Of a stretch of 52,710 nt of DNA, positions 28,070 to 37,206 are shown in pieces (position 1 is the stretch's first letter; the number at the start of each line of letters is the position of its first letter). Made by a program: the position numbers and the translations under genes. The stretch lies in the NCBI GenBank assembly GCA_947573605.1, contig CANPGM010000024.1, positions 1-52,710 on the forward strand, given 5' to 3'. Source of the DNA: an uncultured Roseburia sp. (GTDB taxonomy: Bacteria; Bacillota; Clostridia; Lachnospirales; Lachnospiraceae). A model generated the notes under the pieces. It was given only the letters and a program-made list of their open reading frames with translations. It was not told the DNA's origin and searched no databases.

Positions 28070-29329
28070 TTACTGTGTTTTTTTATTGATATAGTTGGTC
28101 TTGTATTTGGAATACATGATTTTCTGGCTGCTGTAGAGTCCGTAATAGCCGGAGAGCATATAACTGAAGGACACGGCAAGCAGAAAATACGGCATTCCGT
28201 CATAGCCGAATAATTCAAAGCTGATTAACAGCGAAGAAATCGGGCAGTTTGTTACGCCGCAGAAGACGGCGGTCATGCCGACTGCCGTACAAAGAGAGGG
28301 CGAAAAACCGATCAAAGTGCCGAAGAGGCTGCCGAACGCGGCTCCGGTAAAAAAGGAGGGAACAATCTCACCGCCTTTAAAGCCTGCGCCGATCGTAACG
28401 GCAGTAAACAGCATTTTTAACAAAAAGGCTTCCGGGGCCGCATTACCCTCCATAAACCGTTCGATAAGAGAAAAACCGGCGCCGTTATAGTCTCTGACGC
28501 CGACCAGCAGCGTCATGCCGATTAGAATACAGCCGCCGCAGAAAATACGCAGGTACGGATTGGCAAACAGTTTTTTTAACAAATGTTCGGACTGATGTAA
28601 CAGAATACAGAACAAAATACTGATGCCGGCGCAGAGAACGGAAAGCAGCGAAATCTCCGCCGCCGTAAGCAGCGAAAAGTCCGGAATCTGCCCAAGAGGA
28701 AACGCTTCCTTTGCAACGCCGAAATACTGCGCGACGGCATATGCGGTCAATGAGGAAAGAACGCATGGAACGAGCGCGGCATAATACATAATGCCGACGC
28801 TTACAACTTCCATTGAAAAAATGGCCGCCGCCATCGGCGTACCGAAAAGTGCGGAAAACGCGGCGCTCATGCCGCACATAATCATAATATGTTTATCTTT
28901 TTCGTCAAAACCGAACAGACTGCCGAGACCGTTTCCAATGCTGCCGCCGAGCTGCAGAGCCGCGCCTTCCCGTCCTGCCGAGCCGCCGAAGAGATGCGTA
29001 ATCAGCGTCGAGAGAAAAATCAACGGCGCCATGCGAAAGGGCAGTTTTTCGTTTGAATGAATGGCGGCCAATACCAGATTTGTTCCGGAATCCTTTTCGT
29101 CATGCAAAAGTCGGTAGCTGCCGACAATGACAAGGCCTCCAAGCGGAAGCAGAAAAAGCGCTGCGGGATTGTTCTCACGAAAGCTTGTTACGGCGGACAT
29201 TCCGAAATAAAATAAGGAGCCGGTTCCGCCGACGATTAAACCCGAAACAATGGAAAAAACAACCCATTTTACGGAAGTCTTTATATGGTTTAAATGATGC
29301 AGCAGTTTTTGCCTGACAATTTCTTTCAT
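28070..29329 (-). CDS. ClC-family chloride/anion transporter
   Basis: A 419-residue integral membrane protein with about ten to twelve hydrophobic helices. The family motifs are recognisable: DSGTN in place of the selectivity motif GSGIP (the serine is kept), GSAGREGAALQLG with the gating glutamate, and GTPMAAAIFSMEV. The gating glutamate favours a proton-coupled antiporter over a passive channel. The departure from GSGIP leaves the preferred anion uncertain. There is no C-terminal CBS or TrkA domain. Start ATG 29329 has GAGG nine bases upstream; an upstream in-frame ATG would add five residues. Confidence 0.9.
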   Translation of the reverse strand: MKEIVRQKLLHHLNHIKTSVKWVVFSIVSGLIVGGTGSLFYFGMSAVTSFRENNPAALFLLPLGGLVIVGSYRLLHDEKDSGTNLVLAAIHSNEKLPFRMAPLIFLSTLITHLFGGSAGREGAALQLGGSIGNGLGSLFGFDEKDKHIMIMCGMSAAFSALFGTPMAAAIFSMEVVSVGIMYYAALVPCVLSSLTAYAVAQYFGVAKEAFPLGQIPDFSLLTAAEISLLSVLCAGISILFCILLHQSEHLLKKLFANPYLRIFCGGCILIGMTLLVGVRDYNGAGFSLIERFMEGNAAPEAFLLKMLFTAVTIGAGFKGGEIVPSFFTGAAFGSLFGTLIGFSPSLCTAVGMTAVFCGVTNCPISSLLISFELFGYDGMPYFLLAVSFSYMLSGYYGLYSSQKIMYSKYKTNYINKKTQ

Positions 29330-29352
29330 TCGGATACCTCGCATATTTCACT

Positions 29353-29381
29353 ATAGTAGCATTATGTAATTTTTTTTACAA
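29353..29381 (-). promoter_or_regulatory. Candidate promoter of the ClC gene (minus strand)
   Basis: Minus strand: TTGTAA (29376-29381), a 17-base spacer and TACTAT (29353-29358). It is divergent from the malQ promoter. Confidence 0.5.
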
Positions 29382-29410
29382 CGGAAAAATGAAAAAGAAT
29401 GCGTTTGTGC

Positions 29411-29440
29411 TTGCGGAACGGACGGTATATTTGGTATGAT
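29411..29440 (+). promoter_or_regulatory. Promoter of malQ
   Basis: TTGCGG (29411-29416), an 18-base spacer and TATGAT (29435-29440) with an extended TGG before the -10. The start is predicted near 29447, leaving a roughly 105-base leader. Confidence 0.65.
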
Positions 29441-29552
29441 ATAACATATCGTTTTTGTATAGTACACGGAATACGAAAAAAAACGAAAAAACGGTGGACA
29501 GAAATGAAAAATACGGTTACGATAAATAAAAAACAGGAGGAATAGAATTAGA

Positions 29553-31085
29553 ATGAGAAGCGGCGGAGTATTAATGCATATTTCATCCCTGCCGTCCCCT
29601 TACGGAATCGGCACAATGGGAAAAGAAGCAAGAAAATTTGCGAATTTTCTGGAAAAGACAGGACAGAAATACTGGCAGATTCTTCCAATCTGTCCGACCG
29701 GCTACGGAGATTCTCCTTATCAGTCGTTCTCCAGCTTTGCTGGGAATCCATACTTTATCGATCTGGTTACGCTCTGCAAAGAGAGACTGCTGAAAAAAGA
29801 GGAATGCGAGATGTTCTCATGGGGTACCAGCCCGCGTCTGGTTGATTACGGGGCAATGTACCGCTATCGGTTCCAGCTGTTTAAAATGGCGTTTAAACGT
29901 TTTCAGAAAAAGACGCCTGAAGATTTCGCTGCGTTCTGTGAAAACGAAGCGGAATGGCTGGAGGATTATACGCTATTTATGGCTTTAAAAGCGGCGCATT
30001 ACGGCGAATCGTGGTTCGGCTGGGAGGATGAGATCAGATTTCGCGAAGAGTCCGCATTACAGGCTGCAAGAGAAAAATATGCGGAGGATATCGCATTTTA
30101 TAAAATGCTGCAGTATCTCTTCTTTAAACAGTGGAGAGCGTTAAAAAAATACGTCAACGACAAAGGGATTGAAATTATCGGCGACGTTCCGATTTATGTT
30201 GCGGCGGATTCTGCAGACGTATGGGCAAATCCGGATCAGTTTTATTTAAACGAGGATTTAAAGCCGATTGACGTTGCAGGCTGCCCGCCGGATGCTTTTT
30301 CCCAAAAAGGCCAGCTCTGGGGAAATCCGTTGTTCCGCTGGGATGTAATGGAAAAGGACGGTTACGAATGGTGGACGAAGCGTATGAAGGCGATGTCCGA
30401 ACTTTATGATGTGGTGAGAATCGATCATTTCCGCGGTTTTGACTCGTATTATGCGATTCCGGCGTCGGAAGAAACGGCGGAAAACGGCGAGTGGAGGAAG
30501 GGACCGGGACTTGCGCTGTTTTGCACATTAGAACAAAAACTCGGTAAACTGAATATCATTGTAGAGGATTTGGGCTTTTTAACTCCGTCTGTGAGGCAGA
30601 TGGTAGCGGAGTCCGGTTTTCCGGGGATGAAAATTATCCAGTTTGCATTTGACGCAAGAGAAGACAACGATTATCTGCCGCACAATTATGAGAGACACTG
30701 TGTAGTTTATACCGGAACCCATGATAACGACACTGCGCTTGGCTGGATGAAGACGGCTCCGAGACCAAGCGTGAAACAGGCGATCGAATACCTGAATCTT
30801 ACAAAGGACGAGGGGTATAACTGGGGTATGATGCGCGGGGCATGGAGTTCCGTAGCCGATCTTGCGATTGTAACGATGCAGGATATTGTCGGCGTCAGCT
30901 TTGAAGGACGCATGAATATTCCGTCCACACTCGGCGGAAACTGGAAGTGGAGAATGACGAAGGATCAGGTGAATACGCTGCTGGTAAAAAGAGTGTACCG
31001 TTATATGGAAATGTACGGACGTGCGGTGAAACGGGAAATTGAGCCGGATGCGGACGAAGAAGCGGATAACAGCGAAGAGATGTAG
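29553..31085 (+). CDS. malQ: 4-alpha-glucanotransferase (amylomaltase, GH77)
   Basis: A 510-residue cytoplasmic disproportionating enzyme that transfers maltosyl units between maltodextrins and releases glucose. The start RSGGVLMHISSLPSPYGIGTMG is diagnostic. Catalytic residues are visible: nucleophile D291 in VRIDHFRGFDSYY, acid/base E338 in IIVEDLGFLTP and D391 in TGTHDNDTALGW. Length is typical. AGGAGGA lies about twelve bases before the ATG, somewhat long. It is functionally paired with the anchored amylopullulanase 5 kb upstream, although they are not one transcript. Confidence 0.96.
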   Translation: MRSGGVLMHISSLPSPYGIGTMGKEARKFANFLEKTGQKYWQILPICPTGYGDSPYQSFSSFAGNPYFIDLVTLCKERLLKKEECEMFSWGTSPRLVDYGAMYRYRFQLFKMAFKRFQKKTPEDFAAFCENEAEWLEDYTLFMALKAAHYGESWFGWEDEIRFREESALQAAREKYAEDIAFYKMLQYLFFKQWRALKKYVNDKGIEIIGDVPIYVAADSADVWANPDQFYLNEDLKPIDVAGCPPDAFSQKGQLWGNPLFRWDVMEKDGYEWWTKRMKAMSELYDVVRIDHFRGFDSYYAIPASEETAENGEWRKGPGLALFCTLEQKLGKLNIIVEDLGFLTPSVRQMVAESGFPGMKIIQFAFDAREDNDYLPHNYERHCVVYTGTHDNDTALGWMKTAPRPSVKQAIEYLNLTKDEGYNWGMMRGAWSSVADLAIVTMQDIVGVSFEGRMNIPSTLGGNWKWRMTKDQVNTLLVKRVYRYMEMYGRAVKREIEPDADEEADNSEEM

Positions 31086-31116
31086 AATATTTGTCCATTG
31101 TCTGTGCAGCAGGAAG

Positions 31117-31140
31117 ACGGCTCTTAATCGGAGCCGTTTT
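31117..31140 (+). terminator. Terminator-like hairpin after malQ
   Basis: ACGGCTC (31117-31123) pairs with GAGCCGT (31131-31137), then a short T run. It is only moderately strong, and read-through into the lipid kinase is possible. Confidence 0.6.
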
Positions 31141-31159
31141 GCTGCGCGAGGTTATCAAT

Positions 31160-32098
31160 ATGCTGTATTTTATTGTAAATAAATCTTCCAGAACGGGAAA
31201 GAGCGCCCGCATCTGGAAAGATGTTTTGAGCTTACTGCAGGAAAAAAAGAAAGATTACCGCGCGTTTGTTACGGAATACGAAGGTCATGCCAAAGTTCTG
31301 GCTGAAACGATTACGGGGAGCGCTGACGATGATATTTGTCTTATTGTTGTCGGCGGCGACGGAACCGTGAACGAAGTCTTAAACGGCATAAAGGATTTTG
31401 GGAACGTACGATTCGGCGTGATTCCGACCGGATCGGGCAATGATTTTGCAAGAGGCCTCGGCATGAAAGGAACGACGGAAGAGATTTTAAACCGGATTCT
31501 TTCACGGGCGGAAGAGGGAAAGGAAGCTTATGAGCCGATTGATATCGGCAAAGTAAGCTATAACGGGTGCGACAAGCCGCGGCTGTTTTCCATCAGCGCA
31601 GGTGTCGGACTGGATGCGATTGTCTGTAAGAAAGCGCTTCATTCCAGACTCAAGCAAATTCTAAATAAAATCGGTCTTGGAAAGCTTACGTATCTGATTC
31701 TGACGGTACAGACGTTGTTTCGCATGAAAACGGTAGATGTTTCCGCACGCTATGATGGGAAAGGAACGAAAAATCAAAAGCAGATGATATTTCTCGCCGC
31801 TATGAATTTCCGCGCGGAGGGCGGCGGCGTTCCGATGGCGCCTCATGCAAACGCACAGGACGGAAAGCTTTCGGTCTGTGCCGCATACGGTATTCCGAAA
31901 TGGCGGACCTTTCTTTATCTGCCGGTGTTAGTAGCGGCGAAGCATGAAAATCTGCGCGGTTTTTCTATTACGGACTGCAGGGTTTGTACGCTGCGGTTAA
32001 AGGAGCCGATGGTGCTTCATGCGGACGGAGAATACTGCGCGGAAGTGACGGAAGTCACTTTTTCCTGTCTGCCGGGCCGACTGCGCATTCTGAAATAA
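31160..32098 (+). CDS. Diacylglycerol/lipid kinase (DagK/YegS family)
   Basis: A 312-residue kinase of the LCB5/YegS/DgkB superfamily, which phosphorylates diacylglycerol or related lipids with ATP and recycles lipid formed during cell-envelope synthesis. Motifs are IVNKSSRTGKSA at the N terminus, the nucleotide-binding VVGGDGTVNEVLNG, and IPTGSGNDFARGLG; the C-terminal beta domain holds HADGEYC. Start ATG 31160 has GAGG eight bases upstream. The open frame extends back to 31091 but includes the terminator stem. Substrate specificity cannot be read from sequence. Confidence 0.9.
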   Translation: MLYFIVNKSSRTGKSARIWKDVLSLLQEKKKDYRAFVTEYEGHAKVLAETITGSADDDICLIVVGGDGTVNEVLNGIKDFGNVRFGVIPTGSGNDFARGLGMKGTTEEILNRILSRAEEGKEAYEPIDIGKVSYNGCDKPRLFSISAGVGLDAIVCKKALHSRLKQILNKIGLGKLTYLILTVQTLFRMKTVDVSARYDGKGTKNQKQMIFLAAMNFRAEGGGVPMAPHANAQDGKLSVCAAYGIPKWRTFLYLPVLVAAKHENLRGFSITDCRVCTLRLKEPMVLHADGEYCAEVTEVTFSCLPGRLRILK

Positions 32099-32111
32099 TG
32101 ATAGAAATAAA

Positions 32112-33230
32112 ATGGGAATGAATATGGGACGCACTAGAGAAAGCAACTATGACTTGCTTCGGATTATTTGCATGGCGGCGGTTATCTCCGCGCATGTCAG
32201 CGATTTATATATCAAGGCGGTTACAAATAAAGAGCTGTTCGGCGTCTTTTATACGGAGCATATCGGCGCGGTAAGCCTCTATAACGTACTGCCGAGATTT
32301 TCGGTACCCTGTTTTGTGATGCTTTCCGGCGCATTTCTTCTGTCGGAGGAAAAAAATGCACAGTGCCGTTATTTCTACAGAAAGACATTTCGAAGTGTCG
32401 GAATACCGACCGTTCTGTTTAGTTTATGCTACTTTCTGTTTGCAATGGCGCAGGCGGCCCTTTCGGTTTTTTCAAACGGAAGAGAGCGTATCAGGCTGCT
32501 TGGTCCGGTTACGGGGTGGCTTAGAGGGGAGCCGTTTTACCATTTATGGTATCTGTATATGATGGTGGGCGTCTACCTGTTTGTGCCGTTTCTTGTGCGA
32601 ATGAAAAAAGAAATGGGAGAACGACTGTTTTGCAAGGCGGCCTGGGTGTTTCTCATTCCGGCGTCGCTTAGCGCATGGACCTGCAGTTATACGCTGAAAT
32701 GGAACCTCGGTCTTTCTTTCTGTTATCTGGGATATTTTATGATCGGGTATGTGATACGGAATTGGGCGGTATCACACAAAAGCAACGCAAAAGGATTGGT
32801 ATGGGCAGGATTAGGCGCAGGACTTGAGCTTGCGACGGCTTTTTTCCGATATATACAGGCCGGGCAGGGGATTGCGGACCGGGATATGAAATATCTTTTG
32901 ACCGATCCTTACTTCCCGCTTACAACGGCGGCTTCCGTGCTGATTTTTGCCGGATTTTCGAGGATGACGTTAAAGCGGGATTTCGGAAAGCTCTCGGCGC
33001 TTACGTTTCTGATTTATCTGTTCCATGCCGGCGTGTGGGATATCGGAGAAAGACTGACGGTAAGGGTGCTGGGGCCGGATGCCGACTGCAGAATCGTAAT
33101 TCCTGCGGGAATTGCCGCCGTATTTTTCTTTTCGCTGCTGTTGTCGCTTGCGTATCGAAAGCTTTACCGTGCCGCGGACGGAAAATGGAAGCTTGCGGAT
33201 AAGCTTTGTAAGCTTGTAAAATTGGAATAG
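32112..33230 (+). CDS. Acyltransferase 3 family membrane protein
   Basis: A 372-residue polytopic membrane protein of the acyltransferase-3 (OafA/WecH) family, which acylates surface sugars or peptidoglycan. The family signature near the N terminus is present (NYDLLRIICMAAVISAHV, with the catalytic-type histidine), followed by about ten hydrophobic helices including FYHLWYLYMMVGVYLFVPFL. The C terminus is basic and cytoplasmic. The start is ambiguous among three ATGs within 13 bases (32112, 32118, 32124). It follows the lipid kinase by 13 bases, which suggests co-transcription and an envelope role. The acceptor is unknown. Confidence 0.88.
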   Translation: MGMNMGRTRESNYDLLRIICMAAVISAHVSDLYIKAVTNKELFGVFYTEHIGAVSLYNVLPRFSVPCFVMLSGAFLLSEEKNAQCRYFYRKTFRSVGIPTVLFSLCYFLFAMAQAALSVFSNGRERIRLLGPVTGWLRGEPFYHLWYLYMMVGVYLFVPFLVRMKKEMGERLFCKAAWVFLIPASLSAWTCSYTLKWNLGLSFCYLGYFMIGYVIRNWAVSHKSNAKGLVWAGLGAGLELATAFFRYIQAGQGIADRDMKYLLTDPYFPLTTAASVLIFAGFSRMTLKRDFGKLSALTFLIYLFHAGVWDIGERLTVRVLGPDADCRIVIPAGIAAVFFFSLLLSLAYRKLYRAADGKWKLADKLCKLVKLE

Positions 33231-33240
33231 TTATCTCTTG

Positions 33241-33269
33241 TCATGAATCCGTATCTCCTCACATATAAT
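33241..33269 (+). promoter_or_regulatory. Candidate sporulation sigma-E promoter of spoIVA
   Basis: TCATGAAT (33241-33248), 13 bases, then CATATAAT (33262-33269) fits the sigma-E pattern (-10 CATACAAT-like) better than sigma-A. spoIVA is a classical sigma-E-regulon gene, which supports this reading. Confidence 0.55.
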
Positions 33270-33365
33270 GTTACAACTTGGTGAATGAATAAAAGCAGAA
33301 ACGGTGTACGGCCGGAACGCTTTTTTTATGCACAAACTGTAATACTCTTATGGAGGAGAATTTTT

Positions 33366-34871
33366 ATGGACAGCGTAAACGAAATCAAGGAGTTTAATCT
33401 TTACCGCGATATCAACAGCCGTACGGGCGGAGAAATCTATCTGGGAATCGTAGGCCCTGTCAGAACCGGAAAATCTACTTTTATTAAACGGTTTATGGAG
33501 CTTATGGTGCTGCCGTATATGGAGGATGTTCCTGCGAAGGAGCGAGCGATGGACGAATTGCCCCAGGCGGCTGCGGGAAAGACAATTATGACGACGGAAC
33601 CGAAATTCATTCCGCAGCAGGCAGCAGAAATTATGCTGCCGGACAGAGGGAACGAAGGGGAGCATCTTGCGGTAAAAGTGCGGCTGATTGACTGCGTCGG
33701 ATTTATGGCGGACGGGGCGGTCGGCCATATGGAAGGCAATGAGAAGCGGATGGTAAAGACGCCGTGGTTCGACTATGAAATTCCGTTTGTAGAAGCGGCT
33801 TCTATCGGAACGGAAAAGGTGATCCGCGATCATGCAACGATTGGAATTGTTGTAACGACAGACGGTACAATCGGTGAATTGGAGCGGAATAATTACATAG
33901 ATGCGGAAGAAAAAACAATTGAAGAATTGAACACCATCGGAAAGCCGTATGTCGTTCTTTTGAACTCTACAAGGCCGTACAGCGACGATACCGCGAAACT
34001 TGCGAAAAGCCTTGAGGAAAAATACGGTACGACAGTTGTTCCCGTAAATTGCGAACAGCTTCGAAAAGAGGACATTATTCGAATCCTGGAAAGCGTACTT
34101 TATGAATTTCCGGTAGAACGCGTGGAATTTTATATTCCCAAATGGACGGAAATGCTTTCCGCAGAACATCCGGTGAAAGCCGAAATGATTGAAACGGCAA
34201 ATCAGATTTTAGGGCGGATGCAGAAGACAAAGGACGTATACAGTCAGGCATATCAACCTGCCGAATATCTTTCTAAAATAAAAACGGAAGAACTGGATTT
34301 GGCTACCGGATGTGTAAAAATTCTAATGGATGTTGCGGAGCAGTATTATTACGAAAATATGAGCGAACTCTCCGGCGTAGAGGTTAAGGGCGAGTACGAG
34401 CTGATTTCGATGATAAAAGAAATGGCGTTGCGTAAGGACGCGTACGAGAAGGTGGCAAGCGCGTTTGAAGCGGTGCAGATGAAAGGCTATGGCGTGGTAA
34501 ATCCGGAGCTTTCGGACATTCGAATGGAGGAACCGGTTCTTATTCGCCACGGAAATAAATTTGGAGTAAAAATTAAGGCCGTTTCGCCTTCGATTCATAT
34601 GATAAAAGCAAATATTGAAACAGAGATCGCTCCCATTGTCGGAAGCGAAGAGCAGGCAAACGACCTGATCCGTTACATCAAGGAAGGACAGCAGAGCAAC
34701 GAAGGCGTCTGGGAAACGAATATATTCGGAAAATCCATCGGAGAGCTGATGGAAGACGGCATTCGCAGCAAAATTTCCATGATGGACGATGAATGCCAGA
34801 TGAAGCTGCAGGATACCATGCAAAAGATCGTTAACGATAACAATGGCGGCATGGTCTGCATTATTATTTAA
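33366..34871 (+). CDS. spoIVA: Spore-coat morphogenetic ATPase SpoIVA
   Basis: A 501-residue protein that polymerises with ATP hydrolysis on the forespore surface to form the basement layer of the spore coat. The N terminus DSVNEIKEFNLYRDINSRTGGEIY leads to Walker A GPVRTGKST (residues 30-38). A DCVGFM motif corresponds to the switch region, and the conserved C-terminal polymerisation region is present. Length is close to the Bacillus protein (492). The true start is ATG 33366 with GGAGGAGAA upstream; the open frame reaches back to 33285 without conserved sequence. Its presence shows that the organism belongs to an endospore-forming lineage. Confidence 0.97.
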   Translation: MDSVNEIKEFNLYRDINSRTGGEIYLGIVGPVRTGKSTFIKRFMELMVLPYMEDVPAKERAMDELPQAAAGKTIMTTEPKFIPQQAAEIMLPDRGNEGEHLAVKVRLIDCVGFMADGAVGHMEGNEKRMVKTPWFDYEIPFVEAASIGTEKVIRDHATIGIVVTTDGTIGELERNNYIDAEEKTIEELNTIGKPYVVLLNSTRPYSDDTAKLAKSLEEKYGTTVVPVNCEQLRKEDIIRILESVLYEFPVERVEFYIPKWTEMLSAEHPVKAEMIETANQILGRMQKTKDVYSQAYQPAEYLSKIKTEELDLATGCVKILMDVAEQYYYENMSELSGVEVKGEYELISMIKEMALRKDAYEKVASAFEAVQMKGYGVVNPELSDIRMEEPVLIRHGNKFGVKIKAVSPSIHMIKANIETEIAPIVGSEEQANDLIRYIKEGQQSNEGVWETNIFGKSIGELMEDGIRSKISMMDDECQMKLQDTMQKIVNDNNGGMVCIII

Positions 34872-34877
34872 TTCGGT

Positions 34878-34920
34878 AAAAGCAGTGAAACCGGGAAAAA
34901 ACGGCCGGTTCACTGCTTTT
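34878..34920. terminator. Bidirectional terminator after spoIVA
   Basis: AAAAGCAGTGAA (34878-34889) pairs perfectly with TTCACTGCTTTT (34909-34920). It serves spoIVA and the convergent hypothetical gene. Confidence 0.85.
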
Positions 34921-34922
34921 GC

Positions 34923-35471
34923 TTATTTTTTTTCGTCTTTTTCAGGCAGCGCTTTGTATTCGTCAGACGCTTTAAATTCTTTCATAACGTCGTCATAAGC
35001 CGCAATGATATACTCTTTCATCGGATCATTATCCGGAATCAGCGACATATTTGTTGAGTAAATCTCTTCCGCGTTTTTTTTGGAAGTAGCGCCTTTTAAC
35101 TGGTTCTCAAGCGAATCCCGCATTGCCTGAACTCTGGCGGCCTGCTGATATAATACCGGGTCTTCCGCCTGTAAAAACCGCATTTCTTCGGCCGTGAGCT
35201 TCTTTCCGCTTTTAAGCTTTGCCCGGATACGGGCCATATAGGTGCTCTTTTCTTCTTCCGTCATTCCGCATGCCGGACTTAACAGTTTAGAAATATTGCC
35301 GGAAATCTGAAAGGTGTCCATTCCCGAAATGCGTCCTGCGGCAGGTCCGGCCATTTGATTGGAATTGCCGCCGAAAATACCGGATTTCGTCTTTACAAAC
35401 ACGGCAGTATCCCGTCTTCCTGTTCCTGTACGAAGCGCCGCTCCCGGATTTTTAGCGTGTATTGTCTGCAT
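34923..35471 (-). CDS. Hypothetical protein, charged and helical C terminus
   Basis: A 182-residue protein I do not recognise. The first roughly 60 residues are low in hydrophobics and rich in Gly, Asn, Thr and Ser. The rest is strongly charged and probably helical (for example MTEEEKSTYMARIRAKLKSG and KKLTAEEMRFLQAED), ending in a Lys/Glu tail. There is no signal peptide, membrane helix or cofactor motif. The start is well supported by GGGAGGA on the minus strand. It converges on spoIVA, so any sporulation role is only suggested by position. Confidence 0.75.
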   Translation of the reverse strand: MQTIHAKNPGAALRTGTGRRDTAVFVKTKSGIFGGNSNQMAGPAAGRISGMDTFQISGNISKLLSPACGMTEEEKSTYMARIRAKLKSGKKLTAEEMRFLQAEDPVLYQQAARVQAMRDSLENQLKGATSKKNAEEIYSTNMSLIPDNDPMKEYIIAAYDDVMKEFKASDEYKALPEKDEKK

Positions 35472-35612
35472 ATTGTCCTCCCTTCCGCCGTCTTTTGCGG
35501 CCCGGACAAATCGTGATAGATTTGTATCTGAATGTTATATCGGCTTTATTTTGGGATGCATTAGAGAACGGCCGTAGTTTTCGCGCTTCCCGGCCGTATG
35601 CGGAACTTTTAT

Positions 35613-35641
35613 TTGCTTTTCATGGATTTATATACTACAAT
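35613..35641 (+). promoter_or_regulatory. Promoter of the YczE-like/punA genes
   Basis: TTGCTT (35613-35618), a 17-base spacer and TACAAT (35636-35641). The start is near 35648, shortly before a strong AGGGGGAGG ribosome site. The rest of the 35472-35676 gap shows nothing else distinct. Confidence 0.6.
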
Positions 35642-35676
35642 AAAGATACTATTGTCAGTAAAAGGGGGAGGAACGA

Positions 35677-36324
35677 TTGAAAGAACTGTTTCTGAATTTC
35701 TTTCGAAAAAAACATTTTTGGCCGAGGCTTGCCGTAGTTGTTGCCGCGGTAATTCTGATGGGGTTTTCCATCTCCTGGCTTTTGCTGGTTGATTTCGGAG
35801 CGGACCCATGTACGCTATTAAACGTTGCGGTTTCCGATACCATAGGAATCAGTCTCGGGAGCTGGCAGGCGTTATTCAATCTGATTTTGTTTGTCATTGT
35901 AATTTTTTTCGGAGGGAAAAATCTGGGACTTGGCACCGTGGCAAATATGCTGCTGGTGGGCTATTCCATCGATTTCTTTTCTTTTTTGTGGGAACGGATT
36001 CTGCCGCGCGGATTGTTTTCTTCGATCGGCGTCCGCGTTGCGGTACTGATTCCGGCGCTTGCTTTATTTATTCTGGCCGCCGCCGTCTATATTGATGTGG
36101 ACATGGGCACGTCGCCTTTTGACGCACTTCCGATCATTATATCGGAACATTTGCCGAAGATACCGTTTCGGCTGGTGCGCATTGCCTATGACGGCGCGGT
36201 GACGGCGATAGGAATGATTTTCGGAGGAATGCCCGGGGTTGTTACGGTCGTAATGGTGCTTGCGCTTGGACCGGTGATTTCCTGGGTAGGCGAGAAAATA
36301 AACAAACGATTCGATTTTAAATAA
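35677..36324 (+). CDS. YczE/YitT-like integral membrane protein
   Basis: A 215-residue membrane protein with five or so hydrophobic helices. The family-type repeats are WLLLVDFGADPCTLLN and YIDVDMGTSPFDALP, each a helix end with a G-x-x-P-[CF]-D/T-x-L pattern, suggesting an internal duplication. It resembles B. subtilis YczE, which influences lipopeptide production by an unknown mechanism. The start is TTG 35677 with a very strong AGGGGGAGG six bases away. punA begins 15 bases after it, so the two are probably co-transcribed. A transport function is plausible but unproven. Confidence 0.8.
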   Translation: MKELFLNFFRKKHFWPRLAVVVAAVILMGFSISWLLLVDFGADPCTLLNVAVSDTIGISLGSWQALFNLILFVIVIFFGGKNLGLGTVANMLLVGYSIDFFSFLWERILPRGLFSSIGVRVAVLIPALALFILAAAVYIDVDMGTSPFDALPIIISEHLPKIPFRLVRIAYDGAVTAIGMIFGGMPGVVTVVMVLALGPVISWVGEKINKRFDFK

Positions 36325-36339
36325 AAAGGAGGAAAAAAG

Positions 36340-37179
36340 ATGAATCCGGTATATGAAAAATTAATGAAATGTTATGAAAGCTGCCGTGCAAAAACTGATT
36401 TTAAGCCGAGGGTGGCCCTTGTATTGGGCTCCGGACTGGGGGATTATGCCGAGAGTATCCGTGTTGTCGATACGCTTGACTATCATGATATCGAAGGGTT
36501 TCCGGTATCGACCGTGCCCGGGCATAAGGGAAGATTTATTTTCGGATATATTGGGGAAGTTCCGGTCGTTTGTATGCAGGGGCGCGTTCATTATTATGAG
36601 GGATATGATATAACGGATGTCGTGCTTCCGACGCGTTTAATGAAACTGATGGGAGCGGAAATTTTGTTTTTGACGAATGCGGCGGGCGGTATTCAGCTTG
36701 GGATGAAGAGCGGCAGCCTTATGATGATTACAGGACAGATTGCCTGCTTTGTACCGTCTCCGCTAATCGGACCGAATCTGGACGAGCTCGGCGAGCGCTT
36801 CCCGGACATGAGTCAGATCTATGATCCGGAACTTCAGCGGATCGTAAGGAAGGCCGCGGCAGAACTTTCCATTGATCTCTGCGAGGGGACGTATCTGCAG
36901 CTTTCGGGACCACAGTACGAAACGCCGCAGGAGGTAGCGATGTGCCGTACCTTAGGCGCCGATGCCGTCGGAATGAGCACGGCCTGCGAAGCGGTTGCGG
37001 CAAAGCATATGGGAATGCGCGTGCTTGGTATTTCCTGCGTCACAAATATGGCGGCCGGGATTCAGGCGGTTCCGCTTTCCCATAAAGAGGTGCAGGAAGC
37101 CGCCGATAAGGTTGCGCCGCAGTTTAAAGAACTCGTGACGGAAGTCATTAAAAAAACGGCAGGGATTGTTTCAGTGTGA
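36340..37179 (+). CDS. punA: Purine nucleoside phosphorylase
   Basis: A 279-residue trimeric-type phosphorylase that splits inosine or guanosine with phosphate to the base and ribose-1-phosphate in purine salvage. Hallmarks are the phosphate loop VLGSGLGDYAE, VPGHKGRFIFG, QGRVHYYEGYD, LTNAAGGI, SGPQYETPQE and DAVGMSTACEAVAAKH. It is full length. The ribosome site AAAGGAGGAAAA is excellent. It follows the YczE-like gene and is followed by the metallo-hydrolase gene after 27 bases, so a three-gene operon is likely. Confidence 0.96.
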   Translation: MNPVYEKLMKCYESCRAKTDFKPRVALVLGSGLGDYAESIRVVDTLDYHDIEGFPVSTVPGHKGRFIFGYIGEVPVVCMQGRVHYYEGYDITDVVLPTRLMKLMGAEILFLTNAAGGIQLGMKSGSLMMITGQIACFVPSPLIGPNLDELGERFPDMSQIYDPELQRIVRKAAAELSIDLCEGTYLQLSGPQYETPQEVAMCRTLGADAVGMSTACEAVAAKHMGMRVLGISCVTNMAAGIQAVPLSHKEVQEAADKVAPQFKELVTEVIKKTAGIVSV

Positions 37180-37206
37180 GCGAAAGCGGCAGAATAAGAG
37201 GGAAAA

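Noticed and set aside
33348-34169. A 273-codon open frame on the minus strand opposite spoIVA.
   Set aside because: It is antisense to a strongly conserved gene, has no plausible ribosome site or recognisable protein sequence, and its composition is that of a mirrored coding strand.
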